51,832 bases of DNA from an uncultured Alphaproteobacteria bacterium (GTDB lineage: Bacteria; Pseudomonadota; Alphaproteobacteria; Thalassobaculales; Thalassobaculaceae). Where the stretch lies: contig CACOPQ010000013.1 in the NCBI GenBank assembly GCA_902629125.1, positions 1 through 51,832 of the forward strand. Reading direction: 5' to 3'. The notes under the pieces are model-generated. The model had not been told where the DNA came from, made no database searches, and saw nothing but the letters and a program-made list of their open reading frames with translations. This document shows, in pieces, positions 36,877 through 46,089 of the stretch. How positions within the stretch are numbered: the stretch's first letter is position 1; each line of letters starts with the position of its first letter. The position numbers were made by a program, and so were the translations under genes.

Positions 36877-37484
36877 TGGCAGATTTAGTTTCATTGGCGG
36901 TGAAAGCTATCTTTGTTGAGAATTTGGCACTTTCGTTTTTTCTAGGAATGTGCACTTTCATTGCAGTTTCCAAAAAGATTGCAACTGCGATAGGGTTGGG
37001 TATATCGGTGATGGTAGTTCAGGTAATTACAGTGCCCACTAACAACGTAATTTTAAACTATTTACTTAAACCTGGCGCACTTAGTTGGGCGGGGTTCCCA
37101 GATGTCGATCTCACGTTTTTAGGCTTAATATCATATATCGGGGTCATAGCAGCGATGGTGCAAATTGTTGAGATGATTCTGGATAAATACTTCCCCCCCC
37201 TTTACAATGCCTTAGGTATTTTCCTACCCTTAATCACCGTAAACTGTGCCATTCTAGGCGGATCACTTTTTATGGTTGAGAGAGACTATAACTTCAGCGA
37301 AGCAACGGTTTACGGTATATCTTCAGGCTTCGGGTGGGCTCTAGCTATTACAGCGATGGCTGGAGTACGAGAGAAATTGAAGTATAGCGATGTTCCGGAC
37401 GGGTTGCAGGGGCTAGGTATTACGTTCATCATTGCCGGATTGATGGCTATGGGTTTTATGTGTTTTTCTGGTGTTATGCTATAA
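36876..37484 (+). CDS. nqrE: Na+-translocating NADH:quinone reductase subunit E
   Basis: A 202-residue membrane subunit homologous to NqrD but inverted in topology. The ATG at 36876 overlaps the nqrD stop (TGATG) and yields the family start [20 protein letters not shown]; the frame is open 60 bases further upstream within nqrD. The iron-centre cysteines are Cys26 in [14 protein letters not shown] and Cys124 in [16 protein letters not shown]. It forms the central intramembrane electron path with NqrD. nqrF starts 11 bases after its stop. Confidence 0.97.
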   Translation: MADLVSLAVKAIFVENLALSFFLGMCTFIAVSKKIATAIGLGISVMVVQVITVPTNNVILNYLLKPGALSWAGFPDVDLTFLGLISYIGVIAAMVQIVEMILDKYFPPLYNALGIFLPLITVNCAILGGSLFMVERDYNFSEATVYGISSGFGWALAITAMAGVREKLKYSDVPDGLQGLGITFIIAGLMAMGFMCFSGVML

Positions 37485-37495
37485 GGAAATAAATT

Positions 37496-38716
37496 ATGGA
37501 GACATTTGGACTTGGCGTAGTTTTTTTTACGCTCATAGTTTTGTCATTAGTGGCTATAATCTCTATTGCGCGATCAAAATTTGTCTCGTCGGGCGACGTT
37601 AATATTATTATAAACGATGAGAAAACAATCAGCGTACCTGCTGGTGGAAAATTGTTGCAAACTCTCGCCTCGGCCCAACTGTTTGTACCGTCTGCCTGTG
37701 GCGGTGGCGGAACATGTGCTCAGTGTAGGGTAAAAATTCACTCTGGAGGTGGTTCCATACTACCCACCGAAGAGGGCCATATAACGAAAAGAGAAGCTGC
37801 TTGCGGGGACAGGTTATCATGCCAGGTCGCGGTCAAACAAGATATGAAGATAGAAGTTCCTGAAGAAGTTTTCGGTGTCAAGAAGTGGCAGTGTAAAGTG
37901 AAGTCTAACCATAACGTTGCAACCTTTATAAAGGAGTTGGTGCTCGAGCTCCCGGAAGGCGAGGATGTGAACTTTAGAGCTGGTGGATATATTCAGATAG
38001 AAGCGCCGGCACACTCCTTGTCTTACAGAGACTTTGACGTAGAAGAAGAATACCACCCAGATTGGGATCAATTTAACATTTGGGATGTAACATCACAAGT
38101 GGATGAGCCAATCGAGCGTGCTTATTCCATGGCCAACTATCCCGAGGAAAAAGGTATTATAATGTTAAATGTAAGGGTGGCTAGTCCTCCGCCAGGTTCC
38201 GTTGGTATCCCTGCTGGGCAAATGTCATCTTATATTTTCAATTTGAAACCTGGGGACGAGGTCACTATCTCGGGTCCGTTTGGTGAGTTTTTTGCTAGAG
38301 AAACAGACAAGGAGATGGTTTTTATTGGTGGGGGTGCCGGTATGGCTCCCATGAGAAGCCACCTTTTAGATCAATTAGACAGAATTAAAACAAAACGAAA
38401 GATAACGTTTTGGTATGGTGCGAGATCTAAACGTGAAATGTTTTATGTTGATGATTTTGACAGACTTGAGAACGAAAATGAGAACTTTTCTTGGCACGTT
38501 GCTCTGTCAGACGCGCTTCCGGAGGACGATTGGAAGGGTTACACAGGGTTTATACATAACGTCTTATTTGAGGAGTACCTGAAGGAGCATCCTGCTCCAG
38601 AGGATTGCGAATTTTATATGTGTGGGCCGCCGATGATGAACACATCAGTAATAAATATGCTAATTGATCTAGGAGTGGATCCCGAAGACATAATGCTCGA
38701 TGACTTTGGCGGATAA
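37496..38716 (+). CDS. nqrF: Na+-translocating NADH:quinone reductase subunit F
   Basis: A 406-residue subunit that takes electrons from NADH. One N-terminal membrane helix (about residues 5-25) is followed by a plant-type 2Fe-2S domain with Cys68, Cys74, Cys77 and Cys109 ([14 protein letters not shown] and LSCQ). The FAD domain has RAYSMANYP and the NADH-binding part has [24 protein letters not shown] and [10 protein letters not shown]. Length and motifs are complete. It is the last gene of the operon; immediately after its stop begins the decayed nuoN fragment, so the right boundary of the NQR module is near base 38717. Confidence 0.98.
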   Translation: METFGLGVVFFTLIVLSLVAIISIARSKFVSSGDVNIIINDEKTISVPAGGKLLQTLASAQLFVPSACGGGGTCAQCRVKIHSGGGSILPTEEGHITKREAACGDRLSCQVAVKQDMKIEVPEEVFGVKKWQCKVKSNHNVATFIKELVLELPEGEDVNFRAGGYIQIEAPAHSLSYRDFDVEEEYHPDWDQFNIWDVTSQVDEPIERAYSMANYPEEKGIIMLNVRVASPPPGSVGIPAGQMSSYIFNLKPGDEVTISGPFGEFFARETDKEMVFIGGGAGMAPMRSHLLDQLDRIKTKRKITFWYGARSKREMFYVDDFDRLENENENFSWHVALSDALPEDDWKGYTGFIHNVLFEEYLKEHPAPEDCEFYMCGPPMMNTSVINMLIDLGVDPEDIMLDDFGG

Positions 38717-38723
38717 AGCAAAA

Positions 38724-39584
38724 AAAAATCTGTTATTAGGAACATTGATTGGTAGCGCCTCTTTAATAATTGGGTTTGCCTTTAAGAATTCAGCTGCTCC
38801 TTCCATATATATACGCCGGATGTATACGAGGGTGCTTTGTTGCCCATAACCGCTCTACTTTCTATTTTACCGAAAATTGCAGCACTCTGCTTATTTATAC
38901 AAGTTATTATTGGTCCCTTTTCCGCAATTATTGAACAATGGTAACAAATAGTAATATTCGTTTCGATTGCCTCTATGATCCTTGGAGCTGTGGCTGCATT
39001 AATGCAGGCAAATAAAAAGCGGTTTCTTGCTTATAGTTCAATTGGACATATGGGTTACGCGTTAATTGGTTTAGCTTCAGCAAATGAGGCTAGCATTAGT
39101 GGGCTTCTCATTTGTTTAGCTATATATTTGTTTATGAACGTCGGAACGGTTAGTTGTATAATGTGTATGTGTAGAAATGGAAAGGCTGTTGAACAAATTA
39201 ACGATCTCGAGAGTGCATCCAAAAGCCACCCAATGACGGCATTTGCTTTATTAGTTTTCATGTTTTCACCAGCGGGCATACCCCTTTTGGCAGTTTTTCT
39301 TTGGCAAACGGTTAATATTCCTCGCAGCCATGGAGGCACAATTATATGATTTAGCAATTATTGGTGTTAAAAATGGCGTTTTAGCAGCGTTTTATTATTT
39401 ACGAATAATAAAAATTATGTATTTTTATGAACTAGTTCATCCTTTGGATAAGGGGCTAACAAGGAATCTGAGAACGATTATTTATGGGGCAATGCCCTTA
39501 GTTATAATTTTCTTTTTAGCTCCTAGTACCCTCGTATCGTCCGTTACTAACGCGGCAAAATCATTGATAGGGGTAAATGGCTAA
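38724..39584 (+). pseudogene. nuoN: Decayed 3' half of nuoN (complex I subunit N)
   Basis: Translating across three frames gives about 285 codons of NuoN C-terminal half. Frame 0 (from about 38724) reads GSASLIIGFAFKNSAAP. A one-base loss near 38801 (CCTTCCAT for CCTTTCCAT) moves the match to the next frame: TPDVYEGALLPITALLS. An in-frame TAA at 38942-38944 replaces Gln in EQW-Q-QIVIF. The frame continues through GAVAALMQANKKRFLAYSSI and GHMGYALIGLAS. A second one-base loss in the T-rich stretch near 39295 returns to frame 0 ([30 protein letters not shown]) up to the TAA at 39582. The first half of the gene is absent. The end overlaps birA as a normal nuoN would. Confidence 0.92.
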
Positions 39585-40377
39585 AAGCTTAGTGACGAAT
39601 GCCAGAAAAAGCGACCTTCCAAGGTCTTCTGATGACAAAAGGTTGCCGGACTTTATTAACATTATAAAAAAAGAGTCCACCGGCAGCACCAATGAGGACA
39701 TAGCACTTTTAGCAAAACAAGGAATAGCTCCTTGGACGGTAGTTCAGGCACTAGTTCAAACTTCCGGACGCGGACGTCACGGAAAGTCATGGGATTCTCA
39801 AATAGGAAATTTGTTTATGTCGTTATTGCTACGGCCCTCTGTCGACCAGGTGCGCTGGGGAGAGCTGTCGCTGCTGTCAGCCATAGCGGTAGCCTCTACA
39901 TTATCAGATTATGTGCATAATCAGATAATAGAAGTGAAATGGCCGAATGATGTATTGATTAACGGAAAGAAGATAGCGGGAATTTTACTAGAGGTTGCCA
40001 ATTTTAGTGTCGAAGAACCATCGGTAATAGTTGGTATTGGAATCAACATTTCTAAGACGCCGAAAAAATTCGAATACCCTGTAACTTGTATAAATGATTA
40101 TAAAACTGGTCACACGTCCGTGGATGCCGTCTTGATATCTTTATTGAATCATTTTTTGTACTGGTTTCATATATGGGAAGATGATGGTTTTGGCGCTATC
40201 AAGGATGAATGGATGCGACAAGCATTCAAGTTGGACGGAAGCGTTTTGGTTGAAAATAAAAATGGGCTAATAGCTAAGTACACGTTCAAAGGTATTGATA
40301 TGGAAGGCGCCATATTGCTTGATGATGAAAATGGTAAACGCAGCAGAATCCTCTCGGGAACAGTGCGTTTTTTATAA
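39577..40377 (+). CDS. birA: Biotin--[acetyl-CoA-carboxylase] ligase
   Basis: A 266-residue biotin protein ligase without the N-terminal DNA-binding domain (monofunctional type). The ATP/biotin loop is [20 protein letters not shown], followed by [19 protein letters not shown] with its catalytic Lys and by VGIGINIS. It attaches biotin to carboxylase carriers. The ATG lies eight bases before the end of the nuoN remnant, the same overlap seen with intact nuoN in relatives. The 20 or so residues before the catalytic fold are less conserved, so a start further in cannot be ruled out. coaX follows 13 bases later. Confidence 0.94.
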   Translation: MAKSLVTNARKSDLPRSSDDKRLPDFINIIKKESTGSTNEDIALLAKQGIAPWTVVQALVQTSGRGRHGKSWDSQIGNLFMSLLLRPSVDQVRWGELSLLSAIAVASTLSDYVHNQIIEVKWPNDVLINGKKIAGILLEVANFSVEEPSVIVGIGINISKTPKKFEYPVTCINDYKTGHTSVDAVLISLLNHFLYWFHIWEDDGFGAIKDEWMRQAFKLDGSVLVENKNGLIAKYTFKGIDMEGAILLDDENGKRSRILSGTVRFL

Positions 40378-40390
40378 TTAGGGAAAGCCA

Positions 40391-41194
40391 ATGCTTCTTG
40401 TTATAGACTGTGGAAATACAAATACCGGCTTTGCCGTTTATGAAGATATAAATTGTGTAGGTAGTTGGAGAACATCAACGAACATAAGCCGAACAGCTGA
40501 CGAATATGCAGTATGGCTAACAGAGCTCTTAGCTCTCCGAGGTTTGGTGATAAAGGATATTAAAGGGATAATCATTGCTAACGTTGTCCCAGAAACGTCT
40601 TTCAACCTGATCAATTTATGTGAAAAATATTTTGAAATTAGGCCTATGGTTGTAGGAGAAACAGAAGTTGATTTAGGAATAACCATAGATATAGATGACC
40701 CAAAAGAAGTAGGAGCTGATCGTGTCGTAAATGCTGTGGGTGCATTGGATCGTTACACCGGCTCGCTTATTATAGTGGATTTTGGAACAGCAACTACATT
40801 CGATGTGGTAGACGCGGATGGTACTTATCGTGGTGGCGTGATAGCGCCTGGCATAAACCTTTCATTGGAGGCGTTATACAATGCGGCAGCACGTCTTCCG
40901 CAAATTACTATTTCAGAAACAAAAAATACTAAATCTTCAATAAAAACTTTAAATGTAATAGGCAAGTCAACGAAAGCGGCTATGCATTCAGGAATATTTT
41001 GGGGTTATATAGGCTTAATCGAAGGTATAGTTAACCGCATTAAAAAAGAATTTGCAAAGCCGATGACTGTTATTGGCACAGGAGGTCTCGCAAATATCTT
41101 TTATGATGCCACGGACTCCATCGACTACATAGATGAGGATATTACAAACGCTGGTTTAGTCTTGATATACAAAAGAAATCTTCCATGGAAATAG
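40391..41194 (+). CDS. coaX: Type III pantothenate kinase
   Basis: A 267-residue ASKHA-fold kinase that phosphorylates pantothenate in the first step of coenzyme A synthesis. The P-loop-like phosphate-1 motif is LVIDCGNTNTGFAVY, the substrate region is GADRVVNAVGA, the phosphate-2 motif is IIVDFGTATTFDVVDADG, then the adenosine block GGVIAPGINLS and VIGTGGLANIF. Its Mg/monovalent cation requirement and feedback-insensitivity are known for this class. It overlaps rnj by ten bases, in the conserved birA-coaX-rnj block. Confidence 0.95.
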   Translation: MLLVIDCGNTNTGFAVYEDINCVGSWRTSTNISRTADEYAVWLTELLALRGLVIKDIKGIIIANVVPETSFNLINLCEKYFEIRPMVVGETEVDLGITIDIDDPKEVGADRVVNAVGALDRYTGSLIIVDFGTATTFDVVDADGTYRGGVIAPGINLSLEALYNAAARLPQITISETKNTKSSIKTLNVIGKSTKAAMHSGIFWGYIGLIEGIVNRIKKEFAKPMTVIGTGGLANIFYDATDSIDYIDEDITNAGLVLIYKRNLPWK

Positions 41195-42864
41195 CAGGAA
41201 TCAATATAAATGACAATGACCTGATTTTCGTGCCCTTAGGAGGGTCGAATGAAATCGGTATGAACATGAATTTATACCATTTTGCGGGAAAATGGATTAT
41301 TGTTGATCTTGGGATTTCTTTTGGTGACGACACAATGCCTGGGGTTGATGTTTTGGTTCCCGACCCCAACTTTATTGAGAGCCAGCGCGAAAATCTACTT
41401 GGGATAGTGGCAACGCACGGGCACGAAGACCACATAGGTGCAATACCTCATCTTTGGGAAAGGCTTCGCTGTCCAGTATTTGCTACGCCCTTTACCGCAT
41501 CATTAATTAGAAGAAAACTCATAGAAAAAGGAATAATAGAAAAGGTTAAGCTTGTAGAAATAGATTCTTCCAGTAAATTCGAAGTAGGCCCATTCAAATT
41601 AGAATTAATTTCACTAACCCATTCAATTCCAGAGCCCAACGGTTTGGTGGTCGAGTGCGGCGAACAGATAATTTGGCATACAGGAGATTGGAAGTTAGAT
41701 CCAGACCCTCAAGTTGGTCAGCCAGGAGACATGAAAGCACTAAAGCGTCTTGCATCCCGCGGTGTTACTGCAATGGTGTCTGACTCGACAAACGCGCATA
41801 TTTTAGGGACAACTGGATCGGAAGGTGATTTGTTAAATAGTTTAGAAACGTTGTTTTCAGAGTGCCCCAAAAAAATTGGCGTTGCTTGTTTTGCTTCCAA
41901 CGTTGCAAGATTGAGAACTATCGCTGTAGCAGCTAAGAAAAATGACCGGCATGTTGCTCTTGTTGGAAGATCTCTCTGGCGTATGTATGAAGTTGCAAAA
42001 GAAAATGGTTATTTATTAGATATTCCGGATTTTATCTCAGAAAAAGATGTTGGATTTTTGCCAGACGATAAAGTTGTAATTATTTGTACAGGAAGCCAAG
42101 GCGAGCCTCGAGCGGCGCTGAGTAGAATAGCCGATGATAGTAACCCCGAAATAAGCCTGGCTGATGGGGATGTAGTTATTTTTTCAAGCCGGCAGATACC
42201 TGGAAATGAAAAGGCAATAAGTCGGCTTCAAAACAAGTTGCTAAATAGAGGTGTTAAAATAATTACCGATCAAGATCATTATGTTCATGTGTCAGGCCAT
42301 CCCGCTCATGACGAAGTAGTTTTCATGTACCAAACTATAAAACCAGATATAGCGATACCTGTCCATGGCGAAAAAAAGCATTTGCGTGCTAATGCTTTGA
42401 TAGCAGAATCATGTCAAATTCCCCAGATTCTAGTGCCTGATAACGGAAATGTTATACGTTTGTGCTCTGGAAAAGCAGAGGTGATAGCGGATGTTAAGAC
42501 AGACGCGTTGGTTGTTGATGGTAAGCAATTGACACCACTGACGAGTCAAACGATTAAAGACCGTAATAAGCTCCTACATAACGGGTCAATATTTGCTTCC
42601 ATCGTTCTAGCGAATGATGGCTTGTGCGACGGACCACCGGTCGTCACTTGTATTGGGGTGGGGGCAGGAATTCAGGTGGTTTTAGATCAACAGTTAGAGG
42701 CCCTATTATGCGATGAGATAGAGACTTTATCGCCCGCCGAACGCGTTATAGATGAAACCGTAATAAGGGCCTGTACAAAAGTCATTAAGAGTTTTTGCCG
42801 CGGACAATTAGGTAAGAGTCCTACCATATCCATCCACATTATTAGAACGGACTTTGAGGTATAA
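41185..42864 (+). CDS. rnj: Ribonuclease J
   Basis: A 559-residue metallo-beta-lactamase/beta-CASP ribonuclease with endo- and 5'-3' exonuclease activity on RNA. The zinc motif is THGHEDHIGAIPHL near residue 75, followed by LTHSIPEPNG, HTGDWKLDPDPQ and, in the beta-CASP region, CTGSQGEPRAALSRIA and HYVHVSGHPAHDE. The C-terminal domain (about 450-559) is shorter than in Bacillus. It has the standard position between coaX and mce. The start at 41185 overlaps coaX; the protein opens MEIAGININDNDLIFVPLGG. Confidence 0.95.
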   Translation: MEIAGININDNDLIFVPLGGSNEIGMNMNLYHFAGKWIIVDLGISFGDDTMPGVDVLVPDPNFIESQRENLLGIVATHGHEDHIGAIPHLWERLRCPVFATPFTASLIRRKLIEKGIIEKVKLVEIDSSSKFEVGPFKLELISLTHSIPEPNGLVVECGEQIIWHTGDWKLDPDPQVGQPGDMKALKRLASRGVTAMVSDSTNAHILGTTGSEGDLLNSLETLFSECPKKIGVACFASNVARLRTIAVAAKKNDRHVALVGRSLWRMYEVAKENGYLLDIPDFISEKDVGFLPDDKVVIICTGSQGEPRAALSRIADDSNPEISLADGDVVIFSSRQIPGNEKAISRLQNKLLNRGVKIITDQDHYVHVSGHPAHDEVVFMYQTIKPDIAIPVHGEKKHLRANALIAESCQIPQILVPDNGNVIRLCSGKAEVIADVKTDALVVDGKQLTPLTSQTIKDRNKLLHNGSIFASIVLANDGLCDGPPVVTCIGVGAGIQVVLDQQLEALLCDEIETLSPAERVIDETVIRACTKVIKSFCRGQLGKSPTISIHIIRTDFEV

Positions 42865-42865
42865 G

Positions 42866-43270
42866 ATGATAGGATGTCTGAATCACGTTGCAATAGTGGT
42901 ACCTGACCTTAAGAAAGCGGCATTAAAATATCAGCAGACATTGGGAGCCGAAGTTAGTGAGCAACAAGAACTTGTCGACCACGGTGTGAAATTAGTATTT
43001 GTTCAACTAGCAAATACAAAAATAGAATTATTGCATCCGCTTGGTGCTAATTCACCGATCAGCTCGTTCCTAGAGAAAAACCCAGCTGGTGGAATACATC
43101 ATGTTTGTTATGAGGTGGATGATATTAATGAGGCTGCGAATATTTTAAAGGACAAAGGGGCTAAAATTTTAGGTGACGGGGAACCAAAAATTGGGGCGCA
43201 CGGAAAACCAGTTCTATTTTTACATCCAAAAGAATTCTTTGGAACTCTTATAGAATTAGAGCAGAGGTAG
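42866..43270 (+). CDS. mce: Methylmalonyl-CoA epimerase
   Basis: A 134-residue vicinal-oxygen-chelate protein from the ATG at 42866, which has GAGGT seven bases before it; an in-frame TTG four codons earlier lies inside rnj. The paired beta-alpha-beta modules show LNHVAIVVPDLKKAALKY, the metal-ligand Gln and Glu in VFVQLANTKIELLHPLG, and GGIHHVCYEVDDIN. It interconverts R and S methylmalonyl-CoA in propionate use. The mutase is not in the window. DUF1467 follows eight bases later. Confidence 0.93.
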   Translation: MIGCLNHVAIVVPDLKKAALKYQQTLGAEVSEQQELVDHGVKLVFVQLANTKIELLHPLGANSPISSFLEKNPAGGIHHVCYEVDDINEAANILKDKGAKILGDGEPKIGAHGKPVLFLHPKEFFGTLIELEQR

Positions 43271-43278
43271 AACTCAAA

Positions 43279-43527
43279 ATGGAAATCGCATCCGGTATAG
43301 TTGTGTATGTGATGCTGTGGTGGTGGATATTCTTTATGGCGCTGCCTTTTGGTGTTAGTCGTCAAACTGACGGTGCCGCAGGGCATGATGCGGGAGCACC
43401 CAAAAGACCGCTATTAGCTAAGAAGGTAATAATAACATCCCTGTTGGCACTGATTCTTTGGGTGGTAGCTTATTTTATAATCGATTCTGGTATGATCTCT
43501 TTCCGAGAAATGTCTAGAACATTATAA
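43279..43527 (+). CDS. DUF1467-family small membrane protein
   Basis: An 82-residue protein with two membrane helices: residues about 5-24 (IVVYVMLWWWIFFMALPFGV) and about 52-70 (IITSLLALILWVVAYFII). Between them is a loop with PFGVSRQT and a polar stretch with DAGAPKRP. This matches the small DUF1467 family that regularly follows mce in alphaproteobacteria. Function is not known. The usual next genes, proS and lolC, are missing; the next gene is convergent. Confidence 0.85.
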   Translation: MEIASGIVVYVMLWWWIFFMALPFGVSRQTDGAAGHDAGAPKRPLLAKKVIITSLLALILWVVAYFIIDSGMISFREMSRTL

Positions 43528-43540
43528 ATAAAAAGAATAA

Positions 43541-44770
43541 TCAGGCGCCTGTAAACGCCTGAAGTCCAGTTTGTGATCTACCAAGTATAAGGGCATGAAT
43601 GTCATGCGTACCCTCGTATGTATTCACTGCCTCTAAATTCATAACGTGCCGAATTACCCCATACTCATCTGACACCCCATTGCCCCCGTGCATGTCACGT
43701 GATGTCCTCGCTATTTCGAGTGCCTTACCACACGAGTTTCTTTTAGCTAAAGAAATTGCTTCTGGGGCGCCTTTCCCATCATCCAATAGTTGGCCTAATC
43801 TCAAGCACGCTTGAAAGCCTATCGATATTTCGGTCTGCATATCAGCTAATTTTTTTTGCACTAATTGATTAGAAGCTAGCGGCCTGCCGAACTGTTTTCT
43901 ATTCATTGTGTAGTCGAGCGCTTGATGCCAGCAATACTCTGCTGCTCCTAATGCTCCCCACGCGATACCATATCTCGCTTTATTGAGGCACCCGAAAGGA
44001 CCAGATAAACCGCTTACGTTCGGTAAAAGATTTTCTTCTGGAACTTCGACATCTTCCATAACAATTTCACCAGTAATGGATGCCCTTAACGAAAATTTAC
44101 CCTCTATTTTTGGTGCGGATAACCCTGGCATTCCTTTTTCTAGTACAAAGCCACGTATCACATCATCTTCAGTTTTTGCCCAAATTACAAAAACGTCGGC
44201 TATTGGCGAATTACTTATCCACATTTTAGCACCATTTAAAACATAACCCCCTTGTACCTTCCTGGCTCGTGTTCTCAATCCACCGGCGTCAGAACCATGG
44301 TCTGGTTCCGTTAAACCGAAGCAGCCTACCCATTCGCCAGTTGCCAATTTTGGCAAATATTTTTGTCTCTGTGCTTCATTTCCATAGGACCAGATTGGAT
44401 GCATCACCAAACTAGATTGAACACTCATAGCAGAACGGTAACCGCTATCAACCCGCTCTACTTCCCTTGCGACAAGACCATAACAGACGTGGTTTACCCC
44501 TGGACATCCATAACCATCGATAGTTGATCCAAGGAAACCTAATTCTCCCATTTCGTTCATTATTTCCCGGTCAAATCTCTCCTCCCTGAAGGCACTCTGC
44601 ACCCGAGGCATTAGCTTTTCTTGACAATATGCTTTTGCTGCCTCGGAAACCAGTCTCTCATCTTCTGTCAATTGCTCGTTTAGGAGAAAAGGATCGCTCC
44701 AATTAAAGTCAACTCTTATCTGAGCTCCTGGCTTGCTAATTTTGATTTCATTTACGGAAGCGATGCTCAT
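43541..44770 (-). CDS. gcdH: Acyl-CoA dehydrogenase, glutaryl-CoA dehydrogenase type
   Basis: About 409 residues from the ATG at 44770, which follows GGAG; the frame is open 13 codons upstream without a ribosome site. Signatures are [20 protein letters not shown] at the N-terminus, [20 protein letters not shown] for FAD and substrate binding, [10 protein letters not shown] and the catalytic-Glu region [16 protein letters not shown]. The sequence DPFLL and the YEGTHDIH block mark the glutaryl-CoA dehydrogenase subgroup, which makes crotonyl-CoA from lysine and tryptophan breakdown. No neighbouring lysine or tryptophan breakdown gene is visible. Moderate certainty on substrate, high on family. 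Confidence 0.88.
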   Translation of the reverse strand: MSIASVNEIKISKPGAQIRVDFNWSDPFLLNEQLTEDERLVSEAAKAYCQEKLMPRVQSAFREERFDREIMNEMGELGFLGSTIDGYGCPGVNHVCYGLVAREVERVDSGYRSAMSVQSSLVMHPIWSYGNEAQRQKYLPKLATGEWVGCFGLTEPDHGSDAGGLRTRARKVQGGYVLNGAKMWISNSPIADVFVIWAKTEDDVIRGFVLEKGMPGLSAPKIEGKFSLRASITGEIVMEDVEVPEENLLPNVSGLSGPFGCLNKARYGIAWGALGAAEYCWHQALDYTMNRKQFGRPLASNQLVQKKLADMQTEISIGFQACLRLGQLLDDGKGAPEAISLAKRNSCGKALEIARTSRDMHGGNGVSDEYGVIRHVMNLEAVNTYEGTHDIHALILGRSQTGLQAFTGA

Positions 44771-45014
44771 TTTTTTCTCCAATTGAAACTTTAAATTCTT
44801 TAAAACCATCTATTGTTTATGATCATATACTTCAAACTAAAAAGATCAACGTGCTATCTATTTACTGCTAGATCGAAGGTATCCTAAAAACAAAACTGTA
44901 CATCAATTAATTGGTTTTTGCTCGCTATTCAAGGATCAAACGAAAAAAACTGTCAGGCCTTAAGTATTTAAAAGACTGGGGTTATATTATAAAATCTCGC
45001 ATGGAGCGATAGCG

Positions 45015-45209
45015 ATGGCCTCGCCGGATAAAAGAGTTATTATTGAGTTTGTAAAAGTTGGTGCTTATGTGAAAGTGAGTGCTATTGATCCTATAACGAG
45101 GGTTGAAGTTTCTATCGTCGGCGATCCATCAATGTCTCAATCGATCCTTGAGCGAACGGCTGTGCAAAAGCTCAATTATGTTTTGAATAAACGAAAAAAG
45201 ACAGATTAG
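45015..45209 (+). CDS. Small conserved protein (DUF6898-like)
   Basis: A 64-residue ORF with the sequence IEFVKVGAYVKVSAIDPITR followed by VEVSIVGDPSMSQ and a helical C-terminus (AVQKLNYVLNKR). This pattern looks like a short conserved alphaproteobacterial protein, which I recall as DUF6898; the family name is from memory and uncertain. No function is known. It starts at an ATG after ATGGAGCGATAGCG. It ends 15 bases before the convergent mucR gene. Confidence 0.7.
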   Translation: MASPDKRVIIEFVKVGAYVKVSAIDPITRVEVSIVGDPSMSQSILERTAVQKLNYVLNKRKKTD

Positions 45210-45224
45210 AAAAGAACAATTTGG

Positions 45225-45689
45225 CTATTTTAACTTTTGTGAAGGTGAGATCTGATTTGGAGCATTTTTCCCTAGGCCTATCTTTTTTGCGAATGCTGAG
45301 CGCTGAGCAGCATAACCCGGCGCAACCATAGGATAGTCAGAGGGAAGATTCCATTTAGCTCTATATTCCTCCGGGCTAAGATTATAGGCCGTTCTTAGGT
45401 GTCTTTTAAGCATTTTCAATTGTTTACCATCCTCTAAGCAAACTAGGTGTTTATCGGTTATAGACTTTCTAATAGAAACAGCCGGTTTTAGTTGTTGCGT
45501 TTCTTGAATTTTTTCGTTCGAACGTAGTTTAGTTAGTGAAGAATGTATCAAGTGCATAAAGCTGGGAACTTCTGATGCGGGTAAAGAATTTTTGTTCAAA
45601 TAAGACACAGTCACATCGACGGTTAGACGAAGTATTTCATCTAAGTTGAGGTGAGTATTCTCGTTTTCCTTTGGCATCTCGAATTCCAT
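45225..45689 (-). CDS. mucR: MucR/Ros-family transcriptional regulator
   Basis: A 154-residue zinc-finger regulator of the Ros/MucR family. The N-terminal helical oligomerisation part (LDEILRLTVDVTVSYLN) is followed by the DNA-binding region: HLVCLEDGKQLKMLKRHL then RTAYNLSPEEYRAKWNLP and YPMVAPGYAAQRS. The single Cys with Asp and His residues forms the prokaryotic Ros-type zinc site. MucR silences AT-rich DNA and controls surface polysaccharide, motility and cell cycle in alphaproteobacteria. The first ATG at 45689 lacks a good ribosome site; the fifth-codon ATG is an alternative. It is divergent from glyA across a 400-base AT-rich gap and often autoregulates. Confidence 0.93.
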   Translation of the reverse strand: MEFEMPKENENTHLNLDEILRLTVDVTVSYLNKNSLPASEVPSFMHLIHSSLTKLRSNEKIQETQQLKPAVSIRKSITDKHLVCLEDGKQLKMLKRHLRTAYNLSPEEYRAKWNLPSDYPMVAPGYAAQRSAFAKKIGLGKNAPNQISPSQKLK

Positions 45690-46089
45690 CGCTAGAGGAC
45701 AAAAATGAAATTAGAAACAGGGTTGTATCAATAAGTCAAACATATTCCTGAAACTAAAAAAGTTTTATTGCTTATATCAAATTCGTTTATTCAGTTTCAT
45801 CTCAGAACTGTCTTTAAAGGTTGCCGCTTCCTGCTTGACTGATTGAGTTACATTGGGCTTGTGCGGAGATAGATTGCGCGATTGCATTCCTTTGAACAAT
45901 AGGTGTTAAATCCGTAATCCTAATTAAATAAAAATCTAACGTTATCTTGATTTACATCGGCATAAAGATATATTGCGTCTCAATACTGTATGCGGCCCGT
46001 ATAGCTGGATGCGAATGGCTCTGGGTAGAATAAATATTCGTCGCATAACACACGGTAGCTTTATCTTAATAAGAAGTGATCGAAACCAA
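45690..46089. other. Long AT-rich gap between mucR and glyA
   Basis: This 400-base region holds no recognisable gene. It should contain the mucR and glyA promoters. It has several T/A-rich tracts, the kind of DNA that MucR-type proteins bind. Near the glyA end are two possible stems: ATGCGAAT (46008-46015) with ATTCG-TCG-CAT, and a GC-rich imperfect palindrome around TATGCGGCCCGTATA (45988-46002). The glyA frame is open back to 45973 but that part does not resemble GlyA. I see no match to a glycine or SAM riboswitch core. Confidence 0.4.

Noticed and set aside
38975-39349. A 124-residue ORF that looks like an independent NADH dehydrogenase or Mrp antiporter subunit
   Set aside because: Its sequence is a middle slice of NuoN and continues on both sides after correcting a stop and a frameshift, next to birA; it is a pseudogene fragment, not a separate gene.
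39330-39584. An 84-residue hydrophobic ORF as a separate small membrane protein
   Set aside because: It reads as the C-terminus of NuoN ([13 protein letters not shown]) in the shifted frame and belongs to the same remnant.
45973-46089. N-terminal 39-codon extension of GlyA
   Set aside because: The extension does not resemble the family, and the ATG at 46090 gives a standard GlyA N-terminus.
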